From Icerya purchasi (taxonomy: Eukaryota > Arthropoda > Insecta > Hemiptera > Monophlebidae): 64,000 nt of DNA. A model generated the notes under the pieces. It had not been told where the DNA came from and made no database searches. It saw only the letters and a list, made by a program, of their open reading frames with translations. Both the position numbers and the translations under genes were made by a program. The stretch's first letter is position 1, and each line of letters opens with the position of its first letter. Positions 44,871 to 56,480 of the stretch are shown one piece after another. The stretch spans positions 202,019,117 through 202,083,116 of the forward strand of contig CM077116.1 of the NCBI GenBank assembly GCA_039619475.1, in the 5' to 3' direction.

Positions 44871-45179
44871 AATGGACTGTACTTAAAAGTAGCATAAAAA
44901 AATTTGTCGCTTGCATTACGAGAATGAATAGCGATGATTAAAAGTTAATTTAAAATTATCAAAATTATTACTTCGATATTGTTTAATGTTTTGGAGGAGA
45001 TTTTTTTCGCGCTCAAGAGTTATTTCCGGGCCAATTTAGAGGTTCTTACACTTGTGATGAACCGCGAAGAAATAAAATGAAGGAAGACAGTATCGAATGC
45101 ATTTGTAAGACGCAGAGTCCATATGAGTTGTAATAATAAAATTGGTGACATTAAATAGTAAAAATATAAGTTTATTTAC

Positions 45180-45183
<4 letters not shown>

Positions 45184-45222
<39 letters not shown>
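45184..45222. repeat. (AT)n microsatellite
   Basis: About 19 AT units at the left edge of the Jockey-like fragment. Confidence 0.95.
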
Positions 45223-45225
<3 letters not shown>

Positions 45226-45700
45226 TGTCCGATATACCTTGACCGCCTTCCTATTCCGAGATCGGACTCCGCTAAATACCTGGGCATGCATTTAGATTCT
45301 AGGCTGAATTGGAAGACGCATGTCAAGATGAAAAAAGAACAAACCATGCGTAAATTAAGACAGATATTTATTGATTGATTGGGCATTACACTTAGCTCAA
45401 TCTGTCTAATAAACGTATAATTTATTGTCAAATCATCAGACCGATATGGACATGTATGGTATTCAACTCTGGGGCTGTGCAAAGACACTCAATATCGGTT
45501 AATTACTCAGCACGCTCAAAACAAGTGTCTCTGAAGCATGAGATTTCTGGTACCAACGCAACGGAGATATACATTCAGATTTAAACATTCCATCTATCGA
45601 TGAAGTTATACGCTATATTACAGAAGCGTACGAAAATCGACTTAACAGTCACCCAAACCTAATGACCCTGAGAACTGCTACTTCTTGATGATGACTTAAG
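45205..45700 (+). pseudogene. Jockey LINE RT C-terminal fragment
   Basis: IPRSDSAKYLGMHLDSRLNW (from about 45253) then KTHVKMKKEQTMRKLRQIF is the post-palm block of Jockey RTs. Shifted frames continue with YGIQLWGCAKTL (about 45460) and IPSIDEVIRYITEAYENRL (about 45590-45645), the usual end of the Jockey protein. Confidence 0.8.
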
Positions 45701-46925
45701 GTGCCTTAAGCGCACAAAGCCTTATGAGCTAGTCGCCTAATTTATTCTGTAATATATTCGTATGCATGTATTTTGCGGATATGTGCATATACTTGGTGTG
45801 CGTGCGTGTGAGTATTTATATGCGCGTATGATTATTTATATATCTATATAATATTAAGAGTTATGTAATTGTACATAGTTTCTACTCTGTTCATGTTACA
45901 AATTAGTTAGATTAAGTTGTAACACTGTTTTAAAAGTAGTGCTAATTTATTTACTGTAATAAGATTGTACTAAAATATACGTGCAAAAAAAATATATATA
46001 TATATTTCTTAAATGTAATATGGACAAGTTTAAAAATAGATCTCCCTTATATTGCGTAGATTGGCTATAGGTTAGCTTTGCCACTGATCTCAATAAATGT
46101 AAATAATACCCGAAATTTTTTAAATATAATATATACATGCATATATTTGTACATATATATAATATATATTTCTCTTTCTTTTTTTTTTTTTTTTTAATAA
46201 AATCGTTTAAGATAGTTCATAGTTGTATCGGTTTGTCGGAAAGTCTAATATAGTCCTCCGTTTGCTGGTGTCTATACAAAATACATCCTTGAACGGTTTA
46301 ACGAGTTAGTAGAAAAAAAGTTATTCGCATTTTTAAACTGGTATTTGCCGTTTATTCCATCATGATTGGCCTGCCGAACTACTTTAAATTCTTACGATAA
46401 CAAGTCAGATCGCGCGTTATCGTTGATTGAGTGCAATTTATGTGCGAGCGATATCACGAGTTCCAAGAATACCTTATTGTTATAGTAAAAGGTACTGATC
46501 GCATAAAAATTTATGTTCAGATTAAACTTTATTTTTGTCCGTACGAATACATAAAAGCTGTATAGCGCTGTATTTCACCGCGTCTTCTAATTGCAGGTAG
46601 ATTTTCTTAAATATATATTATGAATTAAATTGAAAGTATGCTAATTATTCAATTAAATAAACAAAAATACATAACAGTAATAATCTCAAATGCGTTAATG
46701 CATTTGTATTTTTTTCATGTATTCATTGAATCTCGGAAATAACAATAAAATACCTATATCTGAAATCAAGGGCTCTTCTTTGAAAAATCCCTGTTTATTT
46801 TTATTTCAAAAAAAAAAAAAAAAAAAAGAACAGAAACATTTATTAAAAATAAAACACCGACATGTTTTGAAGTAACTAGTTCATTTTCAAAGTGGTATGC
46901 AGTGCTTCGAAATATTTATTTTTAA
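45701..46925. other. AT-rich spacer with microsatellites
   Basis: Possible Jockey 3' untranslated region at its left side. TA-rich repeats at about 45990 and 46140-46170, T run at about 46181-46195, A run at about 46806-46828. No gene seen. Confidence 0.45.
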
Positions 46926-46931
46926 TAAATA

Positions 46932-47430
46932 TATATTCCTCTTTCGTAATAAATAATTATTTTTTTTAAAAATACGTTTTTAAAATCTATTAAAAAGTAT
47001 AAAATAATTTTCCCTAGACCCATTCAGACTTATAACCCCATACAGATTGTTTTGAAAATTTGTGTTTGTAAAATTTAATAGCTATAAAAATACTTGTAAG
47101 ATTTATAAAACGAGAAACGTGGAGCACGTGCAATCGATAATTGATGTATGAATATAATTTTTTTTTTTTACTGTAAATGATATGAACTGTTGTGTGATTT
47201 TTCTGAACGACAGGTATACACTCTTTACCATTGCATGCGCTCCACGTTTCTCGTTTTTATAAAAATCTTACAAGTTTTTCTATAGCTATTAACTTTTATA
47301 AACACAAATTTTCAAAACAATCCGTATGCTGTTATAAATCTGAACGGTGCTAAGAACAATTATTTTATACTTTTTATTTAAAAACGTGTTTTTTATTTAT
47401 TTTTTAAAAATATTTAAATAACTATTTCCT
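46932..47430. mobile_element. Fold-back element with about 200-bp inverted arms
   Basis: The left arm (46932-47140) and right arm (47215-47430) are imperfect reverse complements. Shared blocks include AAAGTATAAAATAATT, GATTGTTTTGAAAATTTGTG, CTTGTAAGATTT and ACGAGAAACGTGGAGC, with about 75 bp between the arms. No coding capacity. RNA from it would form a long hairpin. Confidence 0.8.
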
Positions 47431-47554
47431 GATTTTAAGTCTTATGTGTGTGAAATTCCGTATCTCACCGACCATGACGACAGCCGGACGCTCAACGAGA
47501 GCGTGCATGTGTCCCATCACAAGCATTCCATTCAGAAAAATTAGCTTCAGCAAA

Positions 47555-47633
47555 AGCACAAGCAGTAAGACCATGTCTGTCGATATGACAAACACATACA
47601 TTAAACGCGCGATACGCTCTTACTGCTTGTGCT
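47555..47633. other. Perfect 16-bp stem hairpin
   Basis: AGCACAAGCAGTAAGA (47555-47570) and its exact reverse complement (47618-47633) are separated by 47 bases. It could be a regulatory hairpin, a small RNA precursor or the remains of a MITE; the loop shows no extended pairing that I could find by eye. Confidence 0.6.
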
Positions 47634-47639
47634 TACATC

Positions 47640-48900
47640 TATCCTGGAAAGAGTCTAAGAGACAGAGGGAAAGAGAAAGAGAGAGAATATGCGTAAATAA
47701 AAGATAAAGAGAAGGAGAAAGCAAGTAGCAGTATAGGGAGGGCAGAACCGTTAAAATGGGCAAGACTGTTCTCTCGTATACGAAGATTCGTACAAAAGAA
47801 AATTCAAGAATAAGCCTGCCTTAGTTAAGCCTGTGGTGACGTTACTTTGATTAATATCAATATATTATTAATAAATATTAATATATAAATATAATATTTA
47901 TATAATAATGCATTGTCATCCAGTTGTGAGCTATGTTCAAAAATTTCAAGTCTACGGTTCACCGGGAAGTTATATTAAAATTGATTGTAAAATTCCACCT
48001 AAACGGGCGAGAACGAAAGCGAGTTAATAAAAACGTGTTAAAATAATTTACAACATGACAACGGTGTGTAATAACTGGAATACGAGTTTTGCATTTTTCG
48101 TTTACTTGTAGCTACGTCGCTTCGTATCTAGACGTTTAAAGATTTTTTTCTTCCTTTTTTGGGCTTGTGAACAGTGGAAAATTACCCAACAACAGTAAGA
48201 TTTATCCAAGAAAAAAAGGACTTATGGCACAGAACTGCAAAGGAAACGAGAATGGAAATATGTTAAGGAAAAAAACATTGAGGAAAGACCGTGCTTGGTT
48301 TGTAGATTCGAAATACATAAATTAAATAATACACGTAAGTGCCTATTTTAGACGTTATACACATATTTGACGCGTTTTAAGTGTTCTTAATATTTTCATT
48401 AACTATATAATAAAAAAACTAACGCACACACACGCTCACACAATTACATATTTCAAATTATCAGAAAGGGTTACATTAAATTTACATAACTTTTGGGGAA
48501 AATAAAAATATTTTTTTCTGTTAGGCAAGTTTGTCATTGGATGATAGATGTATATATATATAATTTACTTTTCATATTTCGGAAGATTCATGTAACGTTT
48601 AATTAACGAATTTCAACTGAAACTGAGACTTTAGAATAGCGATCATTTTATAGGAAATCGTGAAAGCCGTAAATTATTTCTACTCCGCACCAGAAGCACA
48701 ATTAAACCAAATTGCCTGTATTCATTTCAAATTATTTATGTTCAACTATATACCGCTTATGTATGTTTACTTAATAATAAGCGACCTCAAATGATGATAT
48801 TCTATCTGGTTTTGATCGACAATTTACACATGTTCAACACTTTTCCGAACGATACTTTCTAAATGCATTTTTCACGGCTTTGCAGTCGTCAAACGATTGA
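47640..48900. other. Spacer, no gene seen
   Basis: GA-rich microsatellite at about 47658-47690. Short open stretches near 48190-48340 without motifs. Confidence 0.45.
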
Positions 48901-49045
48901 AAAAGTGTTTATTATTATTATTTATTTATTTACGCGCCATATACAGCAACTGAGGCTAAAGACATGGCAAGAAATTACAAAATTACGGAAATTGAAAACA
49001 AAGAAAAAAAGAAGAAAAAAGCGAAATTAACAAATATTAACCAGA

Positions 49046-49714
49046 TTAAAACAGCTTTAGCAAATTAAAACATTTTAGAAATTGAAATAATCGGTTAGGT
49101 ACGGTTTCTTCAGCGCACAACATATCCTTTATATTGGATGGTATTCTGCATTGTTTCCGATAATGATCATCAATTAGGCATTTAACCAGTAGGTGTTCGA
49201 CGGTTAATCGGCAATCATATGTCGGCACTGAGGCGCAGGTTCTTTATTTAATAAATACGAGTGTGTACGATGAGTGTGTCCAGGTCAGCATAAGGTTACC
49301 TCCTGTTTTCTGCTTTCTCGACTTGAGGAAAGCCACGGTTTCGTAGACGATTTTATGGAGCGTAATTTATTTTCTGTAGGTGAAGTTTTCCAGTCATTGT
49401 TCCAGATGTTATTGAAATGACGTTTAAGCTGGTGTATAAAGTCGGTAAATGGTACCGTTACATTTGAAGTTGACGTACGTTTACTGGCCGTTTTAACGGA
49501 TCTTTCTGCATTTCCAAAGCTCTGTATGCCGCCCTGAGTTCGGTCGTGCCATGATGGCGTAGTAAATATCGGGCTCCGGACAAGTACTGGGATTTGGATG
49601 TTTAGTTGTCGTAGAATGGGACATAAGGTGATTGATTGCTGTTCCGTCCTGGTCCTCAGTGGTACCATCCCAAGAGTTAGACTCTGTGCTCCTTATGATG
49701 CTGAAAGCCAGCAC
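49046..49714 (-). pseudogene. RNase H remains and C-terminal domain of the antisense I-like LINE
   Basis: Three overlapping frames. 49493-49714 and 49285-49668 cover the decayed RNase H and the segment ending RESRKQEVTLC; 49046-49228 holds CRLTVEHLLVKCLIDDHYRK, the C-terminal H...C motif. The catalytic residues of RNase H are not clearly present. Confidence 0.65.
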
Positions 49715-49737
49715 GGTTAGATATGTCCGTTACAAAT

Positions 49738-50076
49738 CTAATGACCACTCCGATGCATCGCATAGAGTAAACTCGGTATCGGGTAAGTTTGGAAAGCCCC
49801 GGTTGCCAACCTCAAAGCGCTATGATGGATAGTATCCAACCATTTTATGATCGATATGCTAGCGGAAGCGTAGGCTGGTACACCATAATCGATTTCGGAC
49901 CTTAAAAGGGCGCGATACAGCATTAATAGATTATATCTGTTTGCACCATAAATTGTATGCGATAACTTCCGCAGTCGGTTTAGTTTTTTACTACAGCTAA
50001 TTTTCAACGCGTTGATGTGTGCTTTCCAGGTGAGTTTGTTGTCAAATCCTAAATATTTTAATTTTATGTATACCAT
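49738..50076 (-). pseudogene. RT thumb and connection of the antisense I-like LINE
   Basis: KYLGFDNKLTWKAHI, then LYRALLRSEIDYGVPAYASA and HHSALRLATGAFQTYPIPSL. These are the YLG..D..L.W...I, lyralv.s.ldYg...y and LR..tGAf.t.P...L blocks shared by I and R1 LINEs. Confidence 0.8.
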
Positions 50077-50125
50077 ACGGTTGTTATTAAGAGTTAGGCT
50101 TACTATACGATCGCAGTTTTTCCGT

Positions 50126-50329
50126 CTACAAAAATGGGTTGTTGTTGTTTTTTGAAAAATAATTATCTTCAGACCATTGTTGCAGTCTATTCATTGCGCT
50201 CTGCAGAACATTTTCTCCTAAGTTGATATCGGTACGTAGTAGAAATATATATAAATCATCTGCGAAAAGGAGTGATTTTACTGATTTTTGCAGCTGGTTT
50301 ACAATATCATTTATCGCGATATTGAACAA
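50126..50329 (-). pseudogene. RT palm of the antisense I-like LINE
   Basis: FNIAINDIVNQLQKSVKSLL then FADDLYIFLL: the conserved approach helix and Asp pair of the RT, followed by the NRLQQWSEDN helix. A frameshift separates it from the post-palm frame. Confidence 0.8.
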
Positions 50330-50474
50330 TGTTGAACTGAGGACAACTCTCTGAGGAGCTCCGCCCGTACCGTACGTGGATCAGAAGTGTTGGAGTTCGA
50401 ATTGAGCCAGATTTTCGAATGTATACTGCGAGCTGGCCGACCTGCCTGCAATTATTTTATTTGCTGAATTTTGA

Positions 50475-50533
50475 CATTTTTATGTCTTTACTTTGGCACA
50501 TAAACTCGAAAAGCGTCACGAAATAGAATGGCG
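50475..50533 (+). repeat. Direct repeat flanking a mariner relic, copy 1
   Basis: ATGTCTTTACTTTGGCACAT and AAACTCGAAAAGCGTCACGA recur with few changes at 51252-51305, on the far side of the mariner relic. Confidence 0.8.
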
Positions 50534-50570
50534 CGCCATAAATATTGAATCCGAATTGATACATTGTGCC

Positions 50571-50794
50571 TACGAGGGTCACGCAGAAAGTAAGGTTCTA
50601 AAACCCGTCGCGTTGGCGTAATAATGAACAAAAATTAAATTTAAAACTTACATTTTATTGCTTGAACATTCTACAAAGTTTTTGATATAAGAACCACCAA
50701 CTTTTCAACACTTACCCTATAACATTTTCCATCCGGTTCTTTGAAGACTCCAGTAACTCGATATATTTAAGCAACTCGTCATCTGCCGGATATG

Positions 50795-50835
<41 letters not shown>

Positions 50836-51180
50836 GTTTTAATTGAGAAAATAAAACGTTATCACTTGGGCTAGGTCCGAATTGTAGGATGCATTCAATT
50901 GACAACTCAGCAGTAAGTTCTTGGGTAATGTTCGCTGTGAGTGGCCGTGCATTTCCATGCAACAGTTGAATTGCTTTCGAAATTTTTATCTCTTTCCTTA
51001 AATTGATGAGCGTTTCCAATAGTTCAGGCAGTTAATGGTCTGTCCACGCTTCATGAATTCCACTAAAATAATGTGATCCCTTTGTTGTCTCAAAACATCA
51101 ACATTGGACGGATTTTCTATAAGATTACACTAATAACGGCGCAATAACCAAACTGGTCTCGTTTTAAAGATAAAACACAT
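50571..51180 (-). mobile_element. Mariner relic, antisense
   Basis: The left end CTACGAGGGTCACGCAGAAA is a mariner-type terminal repeat next to TA. The minus-strand frame 51019-50798 reads LHGNARPLTANITQEL and ILQFGPSPSDNVLFSQLK, the second and third catalytic blocks; the catalytic Asp of HDNARPH is Gly here. A (TA)n tract at 50800-50826 interrupts the C-terminus. The other terminal repeat was not found. Confidence 0.75.
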
Positions 51181-51251
51181 TTAATAAAGATTTATTTTTA
51201 TTTATTTATTAATTTTTTTGTTGCACAGTCAGAAAGAATGTCGTTTTTTCA

Positions 51252-51305
51252 TGTCTTTACTTTGGCGCATAAACTCTAAAAGCGTCATGAAATGGAGCGT
51301 CACAC
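51252..51305 (+). repeat. Direct repeat flanking a mariner relic, copy 2
   Basis: Partner of 50475-50533: ATGTCTTTACTTTGGCGCAT and AAACTCTAAAAGCGTCATGA, about 90% alike by eye. Confidence 0.8.
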
Positions 51306-53149
51306 AAAAGCGTTACGAAAATTTAATGTACTTATATACGACTGATTACTAACAAGAAAGCATTGAGTACCGATTTCCCACCTATGCGAGTATGCATTCA
51401 ACACAAGTAGATAAAAGTGTTTCCTATAACGACTTGTAAAGACCTGTGAAGATCGTAGGTTTGTATATTTCATACGTCATTTCCTCAGTATTACCACCCC
51501 TAATGATAATGATGTAAATAAGGGGAACCTTGTACTAGCGGTAGTTAGTTGTTAAATGTACATTTTTGCGCATACGTTGCGATAAAATATGTATAAAGGA
51601 AATCACAGGTTGCACGGCGACGTTTGTCGACGGAGGCCGCGAAGCGAACGACATTCTAATGTCGGCGGACGCCTGAATGGCTGTACAAAGCCTACTTCTT
51701 TTAAGGGAAAACATGAAAATATTTCACTGTACTTGTACGCAACAGCTGATTTCAAAGGTTCTGGAACAAGTAGATAGTAGACTTTATGAGCTTTTTACTT
51801 AATTTTTAACGAACGCAAAATATCTCTTTTCTCTGCGATATAGTAATCACTAAAAGCAGAATTTTATCGTGACACGAAGAATTACGGGGAAAAAAAAACT
51901 TCCCCGAAAGTAACTGCAATTATTAACCGTGAAAGCTGCATCGAAATCCGTCCATTAGTTTTTAAGTTTACGTACATCGTACACATGACCATTCATATTT
52001 ACACATATTTAGATTAGAAATTGACGCGTTTGTTTGGGTATTTTAAATTCAAATGGAATAATTCTCTATCGGTACCGGTGATGACAAATATTGCTTCAAC
52101 GATGATTCAACGTTATCCCTTAAAAAGTGTCAGACATGTTTTCAACGTATTTTTCTTCCTGTAGAATCTGATGCCGTTATCAGTGTTTTGCTTTATATAA
52201 ATAATCTACAAAAAGTTGGCGACGAAAAACCATAAAAAACCCCCATTGAATTTTTCGTGAGGATCCTAACCGAAATCCAATTTTCTCATTAAACCATTGT
52301 ATTTTCCATAAAAAAAGATGTAATTAAAAAAAAAAAGTGATTTGCGGCCCTTTTAATAAACAAATTTTTTGCATTTTAGTTACTTTGGAAGTGTTTTAAA
52401 AGTAGACAGAATGCATATTGTGACTTAAAAAAATTCATACATAACAGTCCTAACTGTTGGAGCCTGATTTTTTTCACAAAGATATTATTTTTATTTCCGG
52501 AGAAAAAAATAATTTTTAAAAATGATCGGTTTTAGATTATACGCAAATTTTATAAGGCGTCGGAAGCTACTAATATATGTCCAAACCTTATCTTAAATAC
52601 TTCAAAAACGTTAACCGAAGTTAATTTTAAAATTCTGGAATAGGGGCATTTCACCTATGTTACAATGGGCAATGGTGGTACCCTTTCATTTCGAATTTCC
52701 ATGTCGCGCGTCGTTTTAAAGTCACCGAAACCCGGCAACTACGTATGTATCTGTATTTAAACACGATTACAATGATATCGGAAATGGTTATTTTTGATTT
52801 TTCCATTTGTTTAACGAGCACACTCTATCGCAGAGAAAAATTCTTAATTTAAATAATTCCGACGTAACGCGCTTTCCCTCGATAATGCAGGTAATTATTT
52901 ATCTAGGATGTAATTTTCGACCAGTGTAAATACCAAAATCGGTTTATATCATTTATAAACAGAGCATGGGGGGGGGGGGGGAATTGTAAACAAATTATAA
53001 TTCATTCTGAACGCGACGCTATTATTAGTTTTACATTACATAAACTCGCGTAAAATAACGCGGTTCTGTGATAAAATTTTATTTAGACAATTCGTATTTG
53101 TTACGGTTGACGACGTAGTTCGCCTGAATGGTAATTTTACTTTTAATTG
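51306..53149. other. Spacer, no gene seen
   Basis: A frame at 51589-51777 has no known motif and includes a near-palindrome CGACATTCTAATGTCG (about 51650). GAAATCCGTCCATTAGTTTT near 51943 is worded like short interspersed or MITE ends common in insects. G run of about 13 at 52969-52981. Confidence 0.4.
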
Positions 53150-53308
53150 TTGCTAGTGGTTTCGTGTAGTTGCGTCTGCTAGCGCGCGCGACAACTTCTC
53201 AGTTCTCGTCTGCCATCACCTACGGCTGTGCTAACCTAGTCCGTGTTTGAAGTGCGACCTCGATACCGCCGATATCACCATCCGACCCGCTAACCGGTTT
53301 CAGACAAG
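53150..53308 (+). promoter_or_regulatory. 5' untranslated region and promoter-proximal DNA of a gene starting at 53309
   Basis: A CpG-rich stretch (GCGTCTGCTAGCGCGCGCGA, CGACCTCGATACCGCCGATA) leading directly to an ATG in good context (ACAAGATGG). No upstream ATG in this stretch. The transcription start is not resolved. Confidence 0.5.
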
Positions 53309-53369
53309 ATGGCATTGCTGTTTTACTTATACGTCATCTTAATCTGCCGTTTAACAGGTAACCTTACCG
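53309..53369 (+). CDS. First coding exon with signal peptide, gene continues to the right
   Basis: ATG in strong context (A at -3, G at +4) opens MALLFYLYVILICRLTGNLT, a typical secretory signal sequence (short start, 12-residue hydrophobic core, polar end). The exon ends at TACCG|GTAAGT (GT at 53370), phase 1; an alternative donor ACAG|GTAACC lies 12 bp upstream (GT at 53358). It is therefore the first exon of a secreted or membrane protein on the plus strand. I could not find the following exons among the LINE copies to the right; they may lie beyond the window. Gene identity unknown. Confidence 0.6.
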
Positions 53370-54900
53370 GTAAGTTAAACGACCTTATACGCTTCGGTTT
53401 TAACGTAAATTTTGGAATTATAACTGATTCGGTCGTTAGTAATTAAATTTACGCCGTTACAATTAGAACTATTATCGTAATCCAAGTGCTTCGAACTGAA
53501 CACAGGCGCACAATTAAATTTTGAACTTGCAGGAGCATTTATATTATCAGAGGTAGATTACATTATTTCGTAACATCATCGAGTATCGCTTGTTCCGGTA
53601 TCTTCATTACGCGCATTCGGAACGTTGAAACACCAGTTTGATTACAAATGTGGAGGAACAAAGAAATCCATTTTTACTTTGCACGTTAGCGAAACAATGT
53701 TTTTTTTTAGTATGAATGATAACGGATGATAGACAAAGTTACGGTTTATTTTCTCATCGAAGCTATCCGAATCAATTTGCAATCATTCACTATTTTGATC
53801 GAATGTTTCTCTATTTATAAATTAATCACAGATGCGGTTTATATTTAATATTTAGATGTAATAACGTATATAATAAAGTATTTTGCGTATTTGATTGATG
53901 AATGTTCATTGTGGTTGTAAAACCGTTTTTCATAATGCGGATAAAAAGATTAATTTGTCGAACTGAAAAAGGAAGAAAGGAAAAAGTGACAAAGATTATA
54001 ATCAGGAGGAACATGGCGATTAAGTTCGATTAGAAATGTGTGTACGATGTTAGGTTGATTAGAGAGAAAGTTAAAAACAACAGTGTTAGAAGGAAGTGTT
54101 AGTGATTTCACGCATCATCGCGGTCACACTTTATTTGGTTGAAGCCTCTAATTTTGAGATTCGATTCTGCCGGTAGCCAAGTTTCAGATAAGAACTTATG
54201 AAAATCCAAAACATCTTTAACTTTGATGTATATTTAATTAATAAAAGGGAAACGAATAATGGAACATTAAAAGCTAAAATTACGTACATTACAGATTCAG
54301 ATGTTTTATAACACGAGATAGGGGAGTAAATAGATACGTAAGTAGCACCATGAACGTCGCCAAGGGGAAGCAGGGGAGGGTCGTTGCCTCCCCCTGGAGC
54401 CACGAAACTTTTGTATTCATAGGCGCGTAATCATGGACAATTTGGAAGACTTTTATAATAAAGTACTAGAACAATTTGCCAGAAACCCACCAGAATTATG
54501 TGTTTTAATTAAGATTTTATTCTTGTTTAATGAAAAATTATGTATTTTATTTTTCCTACAACTCATATCCTCTTTCTATCATCTTGCCGCTCCTTCCCAG
54601 CTCATCGGCTGGCGACGCTCTTGAGTAGCACTGAAAATACGAGAAGAAAATGGAGAGCTAAAAGAAAAATGAGGGAAGAAGATTTGAATTTTTTCCATTT
54701 TACTTCGATGATTTAAAAAAAAAAAAAAAAACTTAATTAGAATGAATGCTATTTGAAAGGAAACAAGAATGGGGAAAAAAAGGAAAATAAAAGAGTCGAT
54801 ATTATTTGAAGCAAGTAGCTTTATAATGCCCATATGGCCATGGTGATGTTTTTAATTAAAACGGAGGAACAGAGTAAAACTAGAGGTATCCAAAGAAACT
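53370..54900. other. Probable first intron, with unassigned repeat-like segments
   Basis: A segment at about 54345-54410 encodes APGGGNDPPLLPLGDVH on the minus strand, wording often seen at ends of DNA transposons, but no element could be delimited. A run of 16 A at about 54716-54731. No exon recognised. Confidence 0.4.
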
Positions 54901-54904
54901 ATGA

Positions 54905-54958
54905 AATAGAAGAGAGAACATTTTATTTATTTGTTTATTTATTTATTTATTTATTTGT

Positions 54959-54989
<31 letters not shown>

Positions 54990-56480
54990 TTTGTTTATTT
55001 ATTTATTTATTTATTTATTTATTTTTTGGGAACGTCAGTCAAAGGGACCTATACCCAGAAACCGAAAGAATGGAAAACGCCGTCAGTTAAATTTCGATTC
55101 AGTCAGATATTGAATACAATAGCTGAAATGACAGATGGAGAGGAAAAAGACGGAAAAAAGGTGCGCAATAAGAAATATAGGAAGCTTGAGTTTCAGCAGA
55201 TAAAAATACAGAACACAACACGTTCGATAGGAAGGGATGAACATTCAAAGAAGATGTAATCAATATTACAGATGTCATTGCTTCATTCAAATGAAGAGGG
55301 AAATTCGGAGAGGAAACAAGGGAAAAGCGAAACTGAAAAGAAGGCAAAAAAAAGGGGTTGGAACGCATGCGAATAATAGAAATGATAACCGAACGGAAAA
55401 GCGAAGGGAACTCAAAGAACCCCAGAGAAATTAGAAAAGAAAATTAGATTAAACGGCAAATAGGTAATCTCCTTACGAAAATATGAAGAATAAATATATT
55501 CGACATCAGAATTTAAGATCAAATTTTTTCACGGAGACAAGAAATTGGAATATGCATTTTTTTCTTAACAACAACAACAACAACAACAAAAAAAAAAAAC
55601 GAGAGGAAGCAGCAGCCCGAGTCAAAGGATTATTCATTTTATTACGCATCATCCAGGAATGATAAAAGCGAAAAGAAAGAAAATAGATAAAACAGCGTAC
55701 GCGAAGAATGATAAAATAATCGGATGTCACTCTTAAAGAGCACTCATGGAGTCAGAAATAATGAAGTAGTAGGAAAAGAGCGATTAGAGGAATTGAAAAC
55801 AATGGAACATGGCCGTTATTTACGTTTATAAAGGCGGAATAGAAAGACGGAAGGCAAAATAATTCCGATTAGAGTTAAGATTTGGAAGGATGGAAACTAT
55901 TTCCGGCCCCCTGCAGCCATCAATGAAAATGATTACATGTGAGGAGAATTTAAAATTGATAGGGCTATAGAATTCCTGTTTATGCACTGTTTGAGGAAGG
56001 GATTTGGAAAGTGAAGGTAGAATACTTTAGGAGAATAGCAGAGAGCGGCAAAGTCGAAAGAAAAATATGGGAGATTATTGCAGAATAGGTTAAGATAAAG
56101 AGAAATAAAAGCTAAAATAGGGATTTTCCAAGGCGTAAAATGTCAGTTCTTATACGTGAAAAGATATACGAATGTTTATCTTTATTAAAATGGACCGACA
56201 GAGAGGCGGGTTTTTGTTTTTTTTAGGCTCCATTCACTAAAAGAGAATAATGGAATGCGATTAGATGAGAGAAAAGGAAAGCCAAACATTTAGGAAATTT
56301 TTTAGGATTATGGGATTTATAATAACTGGGGATTTAGAATGAGAACGAAAATTAAAGAGGGAAGAGCAAGAGACGTGAAGAGAAATATCGTAAGACTGAT
56401 AGAATTCGTAAAAGCATCAGAAACCAAACTGGACGAACTTGGAGTTTTTTTTCTCTCAAAGGTCTTATTGTGCGTTTAAT
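54905..56480 (-). mobile_element. I-like LINE, pyrimidine-rich family, antisense 3' copy
   Basis: Minus strand matches the 3' part of the copy at 58290-61480: the 3' flank and C-terminal region (55040-55460), the frame 55506-55730 reading LRVRCFIYFLSFRFYHSWMM then NEMNNPLTRAAASS (equivalent of VPGHRGIEGNEMADDLAQAAA), and the RNase H N-terminal region to about 56000. It is T/C-rich in the sense direction, with many lesions. The 5' limit near 56480 is approximate. Confidence 0.65.
54922..55026. repeat. (TTTA)n microsatellite
   Basis: About 26 TTTA/TTTG units. The Tyr/Leu/Phe/Ile repeat frames across it are not genes. It marks the 3' edge of the antisense LINE that follows. Confidence 0.95.

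Larger units (their letters stand above)
48905..50400 (-). mobile_element. I-clade-like LINE, 3' half, antisense
   Basis: The left edge TTATTTATTTATTTACGCGC is the complement of a TAAA-type tail, so this is the 3' end of a minus-strand LINE. Moving up: C-terminal zinc-like domain CRLTVEHLLVKC (about 49190), linker from the RNase H end (49285-49668), post-palm block YLGFDNKLTWKAHINALK (about 50055-50000), and RT palm SLLFADDLYIFLL with the Asp pair (about 50275-50235). It stops being coherent near 50400, so it is 5'-truncated. Confidence 0.8.

Noticed and set aside
45036..45488. Minus-strand frame of 150 codons crossing the AT microsatellite
   Set aside because: It runs antisense to the Jockey RT fragment and through a dinucleotide repeat.
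51589..51777. Frame of 62 codons with Arg-rich start
   Set aside because: Possible exon, but there is no clear acceptor or donor and no family similarity; the local near-palindrome suggests repeat origin.
54834..55259. Open frame with a long Tyr/Leu/Phe/Ile repeat
   Set aside because: The centre is a TTTA microsatellite and the rest is the antisense of a LINE 3' region.
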